Shown here: piece after piece, positions 10,615-21,679 of the stretch
Layout of the letters: each line of letters starts with the position of its first letter
Numbering within the stretch: the stretch's first letter is position 1
Source: Marsupella aquatica
Lineage: Eukaryota; Marchantiophyta
Reading direction: 5' to 3'
Assembly: GCA_973895155.1 (NCBI GenBank)
Contig: OZ316896.1
Span: 16,616,001 to 16,680,000 of the forward strand
DNA length: 64,000 nucleotides
Made by a program: the position numbers and the translations under genes
Notes under the pieces: generated by a model
Told to the model about the DNA's origin: nothing
Database searches by the model: none
Seen by the model: the letters and a program-made list of their open reading frames with translations, nothing else

Positions 10615-13600
10615 CTATATCACAAGATGCAGCTTATTTGTCCATTCAGCAGCGCGACGTAGGATGCTATCGCGAGCGGCAACAGTGATCGCCATGCCAC
10701 GGAGGTTCAATATGAATCTTACGCCGCATTTAGAAACAAGAGCCTCTCCTCTTTCAATCCCAGCATTAATCATCTAGGAGCAACGACATCCAACCAACAA
10801 GAAATCTCAGTCAACTGCAAATGCAACAGCCTATCACTGAGACGATATAAAGACTCAAAACAGAACCTGACATGCATTGTACCTCAATCAACTTCTCTCC
10901 GCCGTAAGAGTAGTTTCCTGACATCGAAAGCTGCAAGTAACCGAACAACATGAGAGTAAGTTCGGGCAAACCGATTCAATTAAAGAGCTGATTTACGGTA
11001 CTTTCGACAAACATAATGTTTTCAGGAACAAAATCCCTCCGCAGATAATCTTCTGCTACGTGTGTTTCTAAATCTTCTGTAACGACTGCAAATACACTCA
11101 TCATATAAATTTCTTAACAGTCAGCAAACGGTAACTCGTCTGTGCTCCGTCCTAACTGTATTGTTTCAGGAGTGCAATGCTGTTTACTACAAGAGAAAAC
11201 CTCTGAATTTCATAATTCTGATAGATTACAATCATGAAGACGAGAGAAATGTCCTTCGTTGTTGGTCAACCTTTTGAAGTTTTGTATGGGTTTGAAGTGT
11301 CCGCAACAGCAAATCGGAACAGGACCCTTCAATCTTGTTGTTTGACAAATTGAGCTCCAAAAGCGAATCATTTCCCTGACAGAAGTCATAAAAGTGCATT
11401 AACATCCTGCTCAGATAGCATCAAGGCTGACCACTAGCTGTGCTGATCTTCAAAGGTATGTAGCGTTGGGGGTTTTATTCCCTCTAAACAACGCAAAATT
11501 AGAGCACAATTTACAGTAGTTTGCGCTCGTACTCCTGGCTGTAAGTAGGTAGAGCCAATTTGACCAGATATCACTTTCTAGACATTAAAGGTAGACTTTT
11601 TTAAGTGGGATAAACAAACCTGAAGCCATTCAAAAATTGACGCAGCCCCAGTAGCTGTGATATGATTGTCACCAAGTTCAAGCTTCTGCGCTCACACAAG
11701 TTCAAGTCAAGGAAACTCCAGGTCACAAATACTTCACAAGATATCTGTCATGAAGATGTTCCGCGAAACGAAATAAGAACCATGAAAGTCCTTTTGAGCA
11801 TATCAAAGATCGTGCAGTCCAACATAGGACCATGTCAGGGTCGTGGTGATCTCTATGTCTATGTCCCTTGTTTGCAGGAAAGAAAGATTCTTGCTCTGGG
11901 AAACAACGGCTTTTCTAACCTGGATGGTATTATGTTGACTCAAAGCCACCACAAGTTTTGAGATATCAGAATCCTGCAGCTCACACTGCGTCAAATGTAA
12001 CTTTTGCAAATTTGGTGGAATTCCACTTAGCAGAGGTCCCACCAGCACGAAAGATTTCGGCAGTGCCTCCTGTGTTTGCAACGACTCATAAATTTTCTGT
12101 GGCTCAGACGTGGAGGAAAATATTTTCCCAACGGCCGGGGAATAAGAGCGCCGCGAAAATTTCAAGTTCCCTGTCATAATGCAGACAAGTGGTCTCAAGG
12201 ACATGGCAGCTGCTACTAAATCAAAAAATGGCGTATACTCTGACTAAAGAGACTTGGCTATTGTCTGCATTAAGAAGGAATTGAATTAAGGCACCGAGAA
12301 CCTACCTTCCAGAAAAAGTACCTCCAGGGCACTGGATTGTAATGCAATCAGTGCATCTTCTGTTGTAGACGATGCAATCTTGTTGTCACGAACATCCAGG
12401 CATTTCAAGGTCCTACAAAGGCATGGAGATGTCTATTATCAAACTGTGTCCAGGTTCATTTAGGAAAACAGGTCCGACATTGTGGAGTCAGTATGCAGTT
12501 TGAACCTTGAGAATAGATTATCCAGATTGGCACACGAATTAAGGAAAATGATGATCTACAGACAAGATTGTAGTGGCGAAATTTAGAATAGGAAAACCCT
12601 AGGTCAGAAATGAAGCGGACGACCCAGAGGCACACAATTACCTGACAAGTGGGAGCGCTTTAGCAATTGCAGAAAAGCCTTCTGACCCTATTGTATTATA
12701 AGCAAGGCGAAGAACCTGAAGCCTTGTATCAACGACAGCCAAACCGTGATTGCTTAATTGGATGTGGGCTTACGTAAAGCACAAGTTGCTCCAGGCATCG
12801 AACGAATAGACTAAAAAATCAAAAATTCCAAGAATTACAAGGTAGTACCTTGGGTGTGACTGAAGACTTTGGCTCAGAAGGATAGCCGCCTCAGTTGTGA
12901 ATCCTGTCTCACTATACAATAGAGAACTTTTCAATACACAATCACAATCCTCTCCGTGATACTACAGGTTTCTTTACATTAGCACAAGACACCTGAAAAA
13001 AAATTACTCGCCAACAAAAACTCTTTATTAGGAACGCCCAAAACTTCACAAACTCTCATAGATCAGGAATAAAGTGACTTCTACATAGAACAACTGAGTA
13101 CTGCTTGGTTGCAAAGAACCATGTAGAAACGACATGTGAAAGGTTTTCTAACTTGCTTATAGGGCAGCATGTGTGAAAACAAATAAAGTCTATGTAGATG
13201 ACTTTCAATGATAACTATCATTTAGAAATGAACTAAACTGTGATTACTTAAACGGAACAGAATGATGAGGTATTTAGAATCAGCCTACGTGAGAACGTTA
13301 GCTTGACCTCACTACTTCATCGTGATATTATTTCAATGGGAAAATTCTTTTACATTTCACTTTTGAATCACCGATCCATACCTTACATCGAGAATCTGAA
13401 GTTGAGGATACTTTTGAAGAATCTCCCCGGCAAGCAAACAGGGTATTTCTCCATTAGCTAAAGGATTTCCCAATGGGAGTTTGACCAGGTCTGTCCACAC
13501 CATCGAAAGAAAGTGGTCAGCCAGGAAGGGTAGTGATGTCAATGCTGTATATATTAGAATCAGGAAAAGCCTATTGTTCTTATCTTCGAGGCCAAGTGGA

Positions 13601-16600
13601 GATATCCCAATACTGAAATGATTTGGTGGGACAGATAGGGGACGATTATAACTTATTCACAGGCAGTACACTTACGCAGTGACGTCAAATTTGGAAATCG
13701 AGCTAAATAGGAGCAGAAAGGTAGGCTTGCAGGAGCCTTGAGAACCCAGTCATAGAACAAGGGTCTTATCTGCATTTTCCAAGCCAGCACATATTTATTG
13801 TTCAATTCCATTAACAAACTTTTTGGTGGGTGGAAACGTGCCCCGATAAACTTTAAGGGCGAGAATAACAAGGAACAGGGAACAAGCTCTACAGACTTCA
13901 CCGAATATTTTAGGTTTTAGAGTTCTACGTTACAACGAATGTACCAAAACGAGATGAGGTCTGGAGGGATCGAGGATTTACAGTATGACTATACGCGTAC
14001 TTTCCTTTGTGTTGTACTTCTGCAAAGAACGACTCATTTGCACCTTCATAGGAAACAAAAAGTGAATCAGAGCTTCAAATTGAAACATAAGTTTTATGTA
14101 CTACTTTGCATCTGCAACCAGCAAACGTAACCAATCGATTGCCCAAATAGGAATTAAGAACCTGAAATGTGTCAATGGCATCGATCGCATGGATCATGAG
14201 TAGGCAGCGTTAAAGGCATAGAATCCTCACTTCCATCTTGACGATCTGCAAGCTGCTGCAGATGAAGAGAAATAAACAAGGACTTCCATGACGTTGGTGA
14301 AGGTCCTTCACTGAATCCCCATGTGTGAAAAGATGGAGGGCTTTCTGAAGGTGCAATAGGTTTAATAATATCTTCTATGAGAAATTTATTGCAATGTTTT
14401 TCCCATAAAACATCAGTTCCTGCAAAGGCATATTCTGTGTCAATCTACTTGAGACGGTTAAGACTTTCGTTATATTTTCGATAGCATGAGTAGAAGTAGT
14501 TCGCATTAAGACCCCAAATACTAATTTCTCAACTGCTCACGCCTAGGATGTCAGATGCTACTGACAAACATTGCACTTAAAGTTGGGTTTCTTTCAACTG
14601 AAAAGAAAGAGAAGTAAGATGCAAACCACCTTAAGAATACAGAGTAGCATAACAACGAACGAACTTCACATCACATTTGAGGGTGTAAACCTACCAAGAT
14701 TCAAGCTGAGAAAATCTTGCCGTTCCTCTGCTTCAAAAAGTTCTTGAGCTGTAAATTGCTTTGCTACACACCACGCTAGATCCACCGGCATGGAAGAAAG
14801 ATCTGGGACATCTGTGTAATAGATAAAGGTTATTCCAGGCCAATTAAAAATATTGGCTTCAACTCAGTTCCAGTTGTCACAAGTCTACCATGCTGTTTCC
14901 CATCAAGAAAAGCTTCTGGAGCAAATAACATTTTGCTCCACCTCTAGACGAAACCCTTTCCGATACTCCGAACTGCAGCACGGTCACTCAGCTACAATCA
15001 ACTGTGGCATTCGCTCTTACTAATAGCCAACTTTGGCATATACACTCCCTTCAGGATGTCACTCTTTAGGAACGTCCTTCTGCACCTCCAACACAGCAGT
15101 TCTCAACAATAGCGTGTACGAATAGCATTATGTTGCGTGACGATCGAAGCATGGACATATGAGTCTGACCGACAGCACTGGAGAACCTAGAAGTCGACGT
15201 GCTGCGTCTAAATTGTAAACATGTCCAAGTACCTTGAAAATGTCGTGCAACCATAGTGGCAGTCACATCTAGAAGGTCCTGAATCCCAAGGAAGTTTGCT
15301 ACGTGTATGAGGTCCATCACGTGCAGTGGGTTCACCTTTAAGCCATGAAAACATGTACCAACGCGAGATGGTTAGTCAGATTGTGGACAAAGCTCATCAA
15401 ACAGGAGAGAAGCGGCAAGTCCATGGTGATATTGGTAGAGACTAGACTCAAAAACCCTTGAGATGATAGAACTTGACAGTGGTCCTTTCATATTCCAATC
15501 AGATTACCAAACGTTTCTTGCAATCAAAACAACCTTTACCATATCGTTAAATATGAATCGAAGAATGACGAGTAACTCAGAATGGCCTGACGTCAATTTA
15601 CTCTAGCAAGACTAAGACGTTGGGCTTCATTGAGGCGATCTACAAAATTTATCGTCACTGTTCAATCTGTTCTGTAGGTCACTCATCTTCCAGACTCTCA
15701 CCTCAAACTGGAACACCACCCGCGGTGAGTTTGCACCCCAGTATTGTGCAGCCTTCAACTTGTTGATATGTTCCATAAAAACAAATCTCAAAACGTACTC
15801 CATAATCTGCCAATGCACAAGTAGCAACCTTTGAAAGTAGTTTCAGGATGACAATCGGGATATCAATATACTGTCAAGAGGAGTTTGAGAGATAGCTTGT
15901 AGCAGCAGACGCTAGACAACAAATGCAGGTGATTGTCAAAGCGATAATTACCTCGGGTTGAATCTCTGGAAACCGGATGACGTCCTCCACCTTCTCATCG
16001 AATATAGCTGCCAGGGATTGAGGGTAGACTTTACAGTCAGAGACTCGAAAGTCATCGGTAAAATACCAGCAAAGAAAACCGATTAACGATAATGATTACA
16101 GACCTGAATTGCAATAGAAATGACAAATTCTCGTTGAAAAATATTAGCTTCGCCCATGCGATCCTTACGGAATCGAATCCGGGGGGATGGAGGAATCCCC
16201 CAGGTTATTCCCCTACCACTTTTGTGGGGCGGCTTAGTCAAGTCCCGCTGATGTGTGTGGATGAGGAGATGTACAACTCAGGGTTCAACCCGGCCGGCAA
16301 TGCTTCTATGCCTCTACCAACTCTCGTCGCTCTTTTATTCTATTTTTCGTGAAACTAAACAACAATTTCGTACCAGAACAGAGTTCCGATTCACTAGTCA
16401 AGCGAAGAGCATACTAAGTCACCTTCAACAAGTAAAGTTCGGAAGATACTAACCATCGCTGTGAAGACTGAGGTCCATGCACTCAAACGATTGTACCACC
16501 TTGAAAGGGACGAGAAACTCTCGGTCATCTTTACACATAATTTTGAGGTAGCCTTTATCTGGTGGCGTAATCTCCAGGAGAGAGGGGCCGCTCACCACGC

Positions 16601-16862
16601 CTTTCCCTTCGAAGATTTCAATCTGGTCCATAGCCCCTCTGTTTTGCGCAGTCCTCTTTTTTTCTTTCCAAGGCTTCCGCACGTTCGTCGCTCTGTCCGC
16701 TTCTAATGAGACGTCCTTCGCTTCAATCCCTTCATCTTCCCGATGGAGCGGCTTTGCGGGTCGGCTCGTTCCGACGCCAGCGTTATCAGTGTCAGTTTGT
16801 GAAACATCCAGTCCAGTCGCAGAAGACTCGCCTCCTGCTGTAGCATCTCGATCGATCCCCAT
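10615..16862 (-). CDS. Elongin C/Skp1-fold + Elongin-A-like + LRR (RNI) fusion protein
   Basis: ATG at 16862; exons 16862-16454, 16007-15952, 15806-15702, 15335-15233, 14811-14695, 14419-14231, about 13888-13672, 13612-13382, then several LRR exons between 12.95 and 11.3 kb, and a last exon ending at the stop 10617-10615. The first eight exons join in phase, except for a weak donor at the end of exon 7. After an acidic linker (residues 1-100) comes a Skp1/Elongin-C/BTB fold: YLKIMCKDDREFLVP, FPEIQPEIMEYVLRFVF, PLHVMDLIHVANFLGIQDLL. Next is an Elongin-A-like segment: SSMPVDLAWCVAKQFTAQEL, then TDVLWEKHC, SW..LF. Then RNI-type leucine-rich repeats: LKCLDVRDNKIAS, LQVLRLAYNTIGSEG, LQKLHLTQCELQDSD, LELGDNHITATGA, LLELNLSNNKIEG. 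Elongin C with a BC/F-box partner normally links LRR receptors to cullins; here adaptor, linker and receptor appear in one chain. A role as a ubiquitin-ligase subunit is inference. Exon borders in the LRR part were not all fixed. Confidence 0.65.
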
Positions 16863-18240
16863 TGAACAGAATTGCAGAATGCAGCGTTGTTTGGTCACAT
16901 GCAGATCGTACGAGAGCTCAGCTGGATACCATTTGATCGCGAAGAACAAACCTCTGTAGAAATATTTCGGGGCGAAATCTTTCTGATGTTTACGAAGGCT
17001 TTGCGACCCGCTACTGATCTCAACAACGGCATTGCATTAAGCCCTCCACAATGTAAGCAGACGGAACGCTTTTAGGCACCCTCAAAATTCACTGTGAGCG
17101 AATGGACAGATCGAAGAGTCAGCAATCGCGTGTCATCGCAATGCGCTGCATTTTCACCACCACATTGGACGTTTCCCGACTAGCCAACAGGAAGTTTGGC
17201 CCTGCGTTACCAAACTTAGCAGAAGAAGAATTGGAAAGTGAATTAAATACACCATTCATAGTTGAAATTAACACTCCTGTTTATCTCCAATCCCAACGAC
17301 AGGAACTCTCCTGCCTGCCTACTACGCACTTATCCATCCATCCGGGTCTCCATTTTGGGAGGAAGTGAATGAGGTCACCAAAACCTTTGCGAAACAGAAG
17401 GTTTGCGCGTACTGGAGGAAGGCCCGGGAGGTGTGATTCTGAACGCTACTGCTGACGGAGGGAGTCTTACAGTTTTTCTCCGAAACGCAGATATGCAAGG
17501 AGCAACCGCTTGTCTCAGATTTCGTTTGCCACACGTCCAACCACTTCCTTTCAGCTGGTTCTTCAGCCGATCCGATGTGACCGAATTGCACGCACTGCGT
17601 TCGAATACAATGCGGCACGCCGAGCTACACGAGGTCCGAATTCACTTCACCTCGCCCTGAAATGCATTTGTTGATATGCAATGCCGTCCAATCCCGTCCA
17701 GTTCAGAAGGAAGCGCTGCAATGGTCCTTTCCGTATGTCCGGACTCCGGACATGCTTGCAACGCAGCTACAATCTCGACCTTGTCATCCCTGAACTGTAA
17801 ACGACATTTGAAATTGGTGCCATCTCTGTTCCGCAAACTGAGGTCCTACTCAGAGGCAAGTGAACGAATCCAATCGTTTCCACAGGGGACAGGAAATGCA
17901 CGCAGAGATCCAACTCCTCGTCGACAATTTCAGAAGGAAGAGGCTGAAGATGGTGGCGTGCAGTTCCCGTTCAGCTGGCACAGAAGGGGTAAAAATAGGA
18001 TCAAAACGCAGACAGAGGATGAGCACCGAAGCAAGCGACTGATGAAGCAGATCGCATCATCTAGAAAGCATTTGAGCAGCACTCGATGCGGCACACATTT
18101 TGAAAACTGCAGCACATCGAGTGCAGATCGATTGTTTCATTTGTTTGGATCCAGTCGGAGCGATGTAGGGCTGGGCCGGGATCACCGAGACGCCGAGAGC
18201 CTTCGCGCTCAACAATGTTTTCGAGAATGATGATGCTCAA
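16863..18240. promoter_or_regulatory. Upstream region of the Elongin/LRR gene; no certain gene
   Basis: This GC-richer stretch lies directly upstream of the minus-strand ATG at 16862 and probably holds its promoter and leader. Overlapping open frames exist on both strands (for example 17676-18230 plus, 184 codons; 17322-17618 minus), but none shows a domain or splice signals that I can defend. A divergent plus-strand transcript from about 17.1 kb is possible but unsupported. Confidence 0.35.
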
Positions 18241-18313
18241 AGTACGCGATTTAAAAAGCTCCCAGGATCGATTTGTAGACTCGATAGGTACAGAGAGTAC
18301 TGTAGTTCCTTAG

Positions 18314-18364
18314 TGGCACTTGTAAACGTGCTTAAATGTTAGAGAATGAAAATAATGTCTCTAA
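18314..18364 (+). repeat. LTR-end-like segment, copy A
   Basis: GGCACTTGTAAACGTGCTTA...GAGAATGA...AATAATGTCTCTAAC resembles 19073-19155, which reads TTGCACTTGTAAAAGGGCTC...TTTGAGAATGAGAATGA...AATAATGTCTCCAAC. Short polyadenylation-type ends of this form, TTGTAAA followed by GAGAATGA, are common at the R/U5 part of plant LTR elements. Together with 19073-19155 this suggests retroelement debris. Confidence 0.4.
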
Positions 18365-18616
18365 CTTGTACTATATTTGTGAGTACTACTGTAGCCCAAC
18401 TACTCACACTTTGAAAGTAAATATATATTATCTACAATTATAATAAGATATAGTGCCTTTTTTGTTATTTGTCCCAATGCAAACAAGCTCTTGGGTGGGA
18501 AAGATCCACCACGGTTGCATGTGATTTGCTGTTTTTTCTGACCATTGATGGAGGAAATGGGCACCCCAGGCGCATATGTGCTTCCCCATGCTGCCCCATA
18601 AATGCCCCGGGCCCAA

Positions 18617-18674
18617 CTCCCTATGGGTCAGCCCTCCTTGCGCCGCTCCCTATGGGTCAGCCCTCCTTGCGCCG
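18617..18674 (+). repeat. 29-bp direct tandem duplication
   Basis: The 29-bp unit starting CTCCCTATGGGTCAGCCCTC is present twice in perfect tandem, at 18617-18645 and 18646-18674. No coding function is evident. Confidence 0.85.
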
Positions 18675-19014
18675 TGCAATGCACCGACATAGGGCCCGTA
18701 GATAGGATAAATAAGAAAGTATATAAAAATGATGAGAGGAGATGACCAAATTAAGATGAAGGAGATGCCCAAATTTCCTCAAGGAATTGAAGAAGAGCTG
18801 GCCCTTTCACCACAGCTCTCCCAACCCTCGATGACACCAGCTGACGACTTCACAGGCGGCATCCCTAATCCATCAACTCTCTTCACATGCGACCTGTTCT
18901 CCACCAACTCTCTTCACAAGCAACCATAGTTTCAGATGCAATGCATTTTTTCCAGCACAACTCCACTTCCATCCCTGTTTGTCACCCCCGCCCCTAAATT
19001 GATTCTCTAGGATA

Positions 19015-19074
19015 AACTAGTGAGCCTAAGTCTAGACTATCTACAGGCTTCAGTCTAGACGTAGGCTCACTAGT
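19015..19074. repeat. Hairpin, 24-bp arms
   Basis: The left arm at 19015-19038 (AACTAGTGAGCCTAAGTCTA and on) pairs with the right arm at 19051-19074, with a 12-base loop and one mismatch by eye. The right arm runs directly into the LTR-end-like segment. It could be a MITE relic or a transcribed stem. Confidence 0.75.
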
Positions 19075-19574
19075 TGCACTTGTAAAAGGGCTCAATATTT
19101 GAGAATGAGAATGACTAGATCTGTAATACACTGTCTAGTGAATAATGTCTCCAACACAATCAGAGTCAGAAATGAATCATTCATCTATATTGGCTGCTGT
19201 CGGGCTCCTATCAGAGCAAATGGTCATAGGATCAATTTGGAGTTTCTTGGAGTTGATGAGTCGGGCATGAAGTATTGAGATACCCTGTTAGATGCTCTTA
19301 TTGTGATGACGCTTTCTATAACAATGAGCACTTGACTTAGTTTAAACCAAACTAAGTGGCAACAAGTTAGGATAGCAGCAAATGTGGAAGAGGATCAATT
19401 GCAATTATACTTGAATTGTAGATATTCAAGTCTCCAATGACATTATACTCCAACAATTTTTTAATGATGTGCAAATTTGGTAGCCTTTGTGCAACATATT
19501 GTCATGTGCAATATGCCATTTACCCCACCCAACTGGCACCTTGTTTGCAAATAACTACTTTTGCTTATAAAATA

Positions 19575-19960
19575 CACTAGTGTAATCTGAAGACCATGTT
19601 CACAATGTGTTCCAATACCACCAGTGTTAATCAGTCACCCCAGCCCTAACAATATGGGTGAGCAAAAACTACTCTCATTATAAAAAATGGCTAAGTGTGA
19701 TCTCAAGCTAGACAATATGGACATTCATATGTCTTCCAAAATCATCACTGCTGACTATTCACCCATGCCGTTAGCAAACATTGCTCTCGTTGCTAAGTGT
19801 GATCTGAAGATAATATTGACATTGTCTTCCAAAACCACCAGCGTCAATCGTTCCCCCGCCCGTGCCCAAATGGCATGGGTGAGAAATATACGCTCTCATT
19901 GCTAAATGTGATCTGTGACATTGCCTTCCAAAATCACCTGTGTCACAAGCACCACACAAG
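19575..19960 (+). repeat. Degenerate tandem repeat, ~105-bp unit
   Basis: The landmark GCTAAGTGTGATCT recurs near 19689 and 19793, and as GCTAAATGTGATCT near 19900, each followed by GACATT..., a CTTCCAAAA.CA segment, GTCAA/GTCACA and a CTCTC/GCTCTC. A more diverged copy starts near 19575. The spacing is about 105 bp. There is no gene. Confidence 0.65.
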
Positions 19961-20261
19961 GCATTGCCTCCTAACTAGTCAAACCTTAAAACTTTGAAAC
20001 TATTTGAATACACAATCCATAATGTCTTTGCCCAAAACTGCATATGTCTGCTCCTCATTGCATGGGACACAACATGGTAAAGTGTAGGGCTAGACAGCAA
20101 AGACACTTGGTAGGCCAGGGACAAAAATTGTGCAGTTTCTTGGTTTAGAATAACTTTGTGTACAACTCCTTAAGAGGGGGTTGATTGGGTAAGAAAAGTT
20201 TCCAGGGGGCTGATCAAGTAAAGTTTTTCAGGTACAGGGTCTATTAAGCATTTGACACTGT

Positions 20262-20915
20262 TATAATGGTGAATCCAACTTTCATATTTGGTCTTATGCA
20301 GATTTTGGGTCCAGTATTTAGATTATTTAGATTTTTATGTGCCTTAACAAGATGAATCATTTGTATTAATTAGATTTTGAATTAAGTTTTGGGCCCCTTT
20401 TAATTTTAGTTAACTTAGAGTATTTTGAATTTATTTTGGATCCCCTCATAAGTGCTTGATTTTTCCTTTTCAATCCCTCTTAGTGAATTTTATCTTTTAT
20501 CATGAGAGTGAGAGAAATGATTTGAACAATGTGCACATGTGGTGCACTAAGTTCCCCTAATGGTTTCCTTTACAAAATTTATCGTTTTAAAGGAGTTGAT
20601 TGTCATTATCTAGAAGCAAATGAAATCTGTACCTTATGTGCACAACTCTTGAGTATCTTTGTAGTTTTCTTGGTCATTATGTGTTTTTTTTTGCATGTAC
20701 ATTTATGGGTTTGTGTAGTCTCTCACTCACTTTGTGTTTTTTTTGCATGTACATTTATGGTTTTGTGTATTCTCTCACTCACTCTTAATTAACAGATATT
20801 ATTTTCTTAATATGAACTTTACATCATTCTACTCTCTCCTTTTATCATAAATAAAATTAGATGAATTACTACACTACAAGACAAAAAAAGATACATGTTC
20901 CAGGATGAACATGCT
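20262..20915. repeat. Dispersed repeat, copy 2 (partner at 2,030-2,515)
   Basis: This copy is collinear with 2030-2515 and in the same orientation. It differs by an insertion around 20440-20568 and by a local duplication of a ~50-bp segment (GTTTTTTTTGCATGTACATT and on) at about 20683-20780. The end of the match in both copies is CCAGGATGAACATGCTA. The divergence between copies is moderate, so the insertions are not recent. Confidence 0.75.
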
Positions 20916-21232
20916 ATATATCCCTCTTTCAAATTCCTTGCTGACATTAGACTCACAACCAGCCATGGGGCAATGGTAACCTCTTGGGAACACCTATGAT
21001 GGCCCCATATTTGAGACCCCCTAATATTTGAGACCCCCTAATAAAGTAATCCCTTTGGGGAGCAAAAAGTCTAAGATTTTAATCTAATCCCAAATCAATA
21101 GTCAAGAGGGTTGTAACACAACATTCGACTTTCCCGATCCAAAAACTGTGGTTTATCGTCATCTCTCGTGGAGTCCAAGAGCAAGAAATTGGGTGACAGT
21201 CGTCATCATTCTGCCGTGTCGCAACTCTTGGT

Positions 21233-21235
<3 letters not shown>

Positions 21236-21266
<31 letters not shown>
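21236..21266 (+). repeat. (CT)n microsatellite in the leader of the LRR gene
   Basis: About fifteen CT dinucleotides run from 21236 to 21266, some 410 bp upstream of the start codon at 21680. CT-rich leader tracts are common in plant 5' regions. The surrounding 21.15-21.68 kb is GC-richer than the flanking retroelement debris and probably is promoter plus 5' UTR. Confidence 0.8.
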
Positions 21267-21270
<4 letters not shown>

Positions 21271-21679
21271 TGCTCGCCCTTCGTTGCATAGCGGGGCCGG
21301 CCGGCGTGTTCGAGACCCTCCACAGCAACCAGCTTCTGCTCCGCTTCCGACTGGATGTTGTCACGGTGCTCAAGATGAAGCAGTGAAGACGTTGTTCAAC
21401 ATCATCACCTGGTTGCTTCCGACCTTCGATTGCCTATCAGCTGCTGCGTCTACTGCGGAAGGTTGTCATGGTGATCAAGATGAATCTGGCCTGACGCCGT
21501 TTTCTGGAATTCAGAGCCCCGCAATTGGCGACCTCCATCCGCGATGTGTTGTAGAGTTTCACAAATGCGGAGGAGGTGAGAGATCGATCGGGGACGACAG
21601 AAGGCGGCTTGATTTCTGAAACGCACGCGATTGGGGCACCACTGAGTTGAAATTATTCCGACTGAAATTACTGGGGGCC

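Noticed and set aside
17676-18230. 184-codon plus-strand open frame upstream of the Elongin/LRR gene
   Set aside because: Overlaps minus frames, no domain and no splice support; treated as promoter or leader region.
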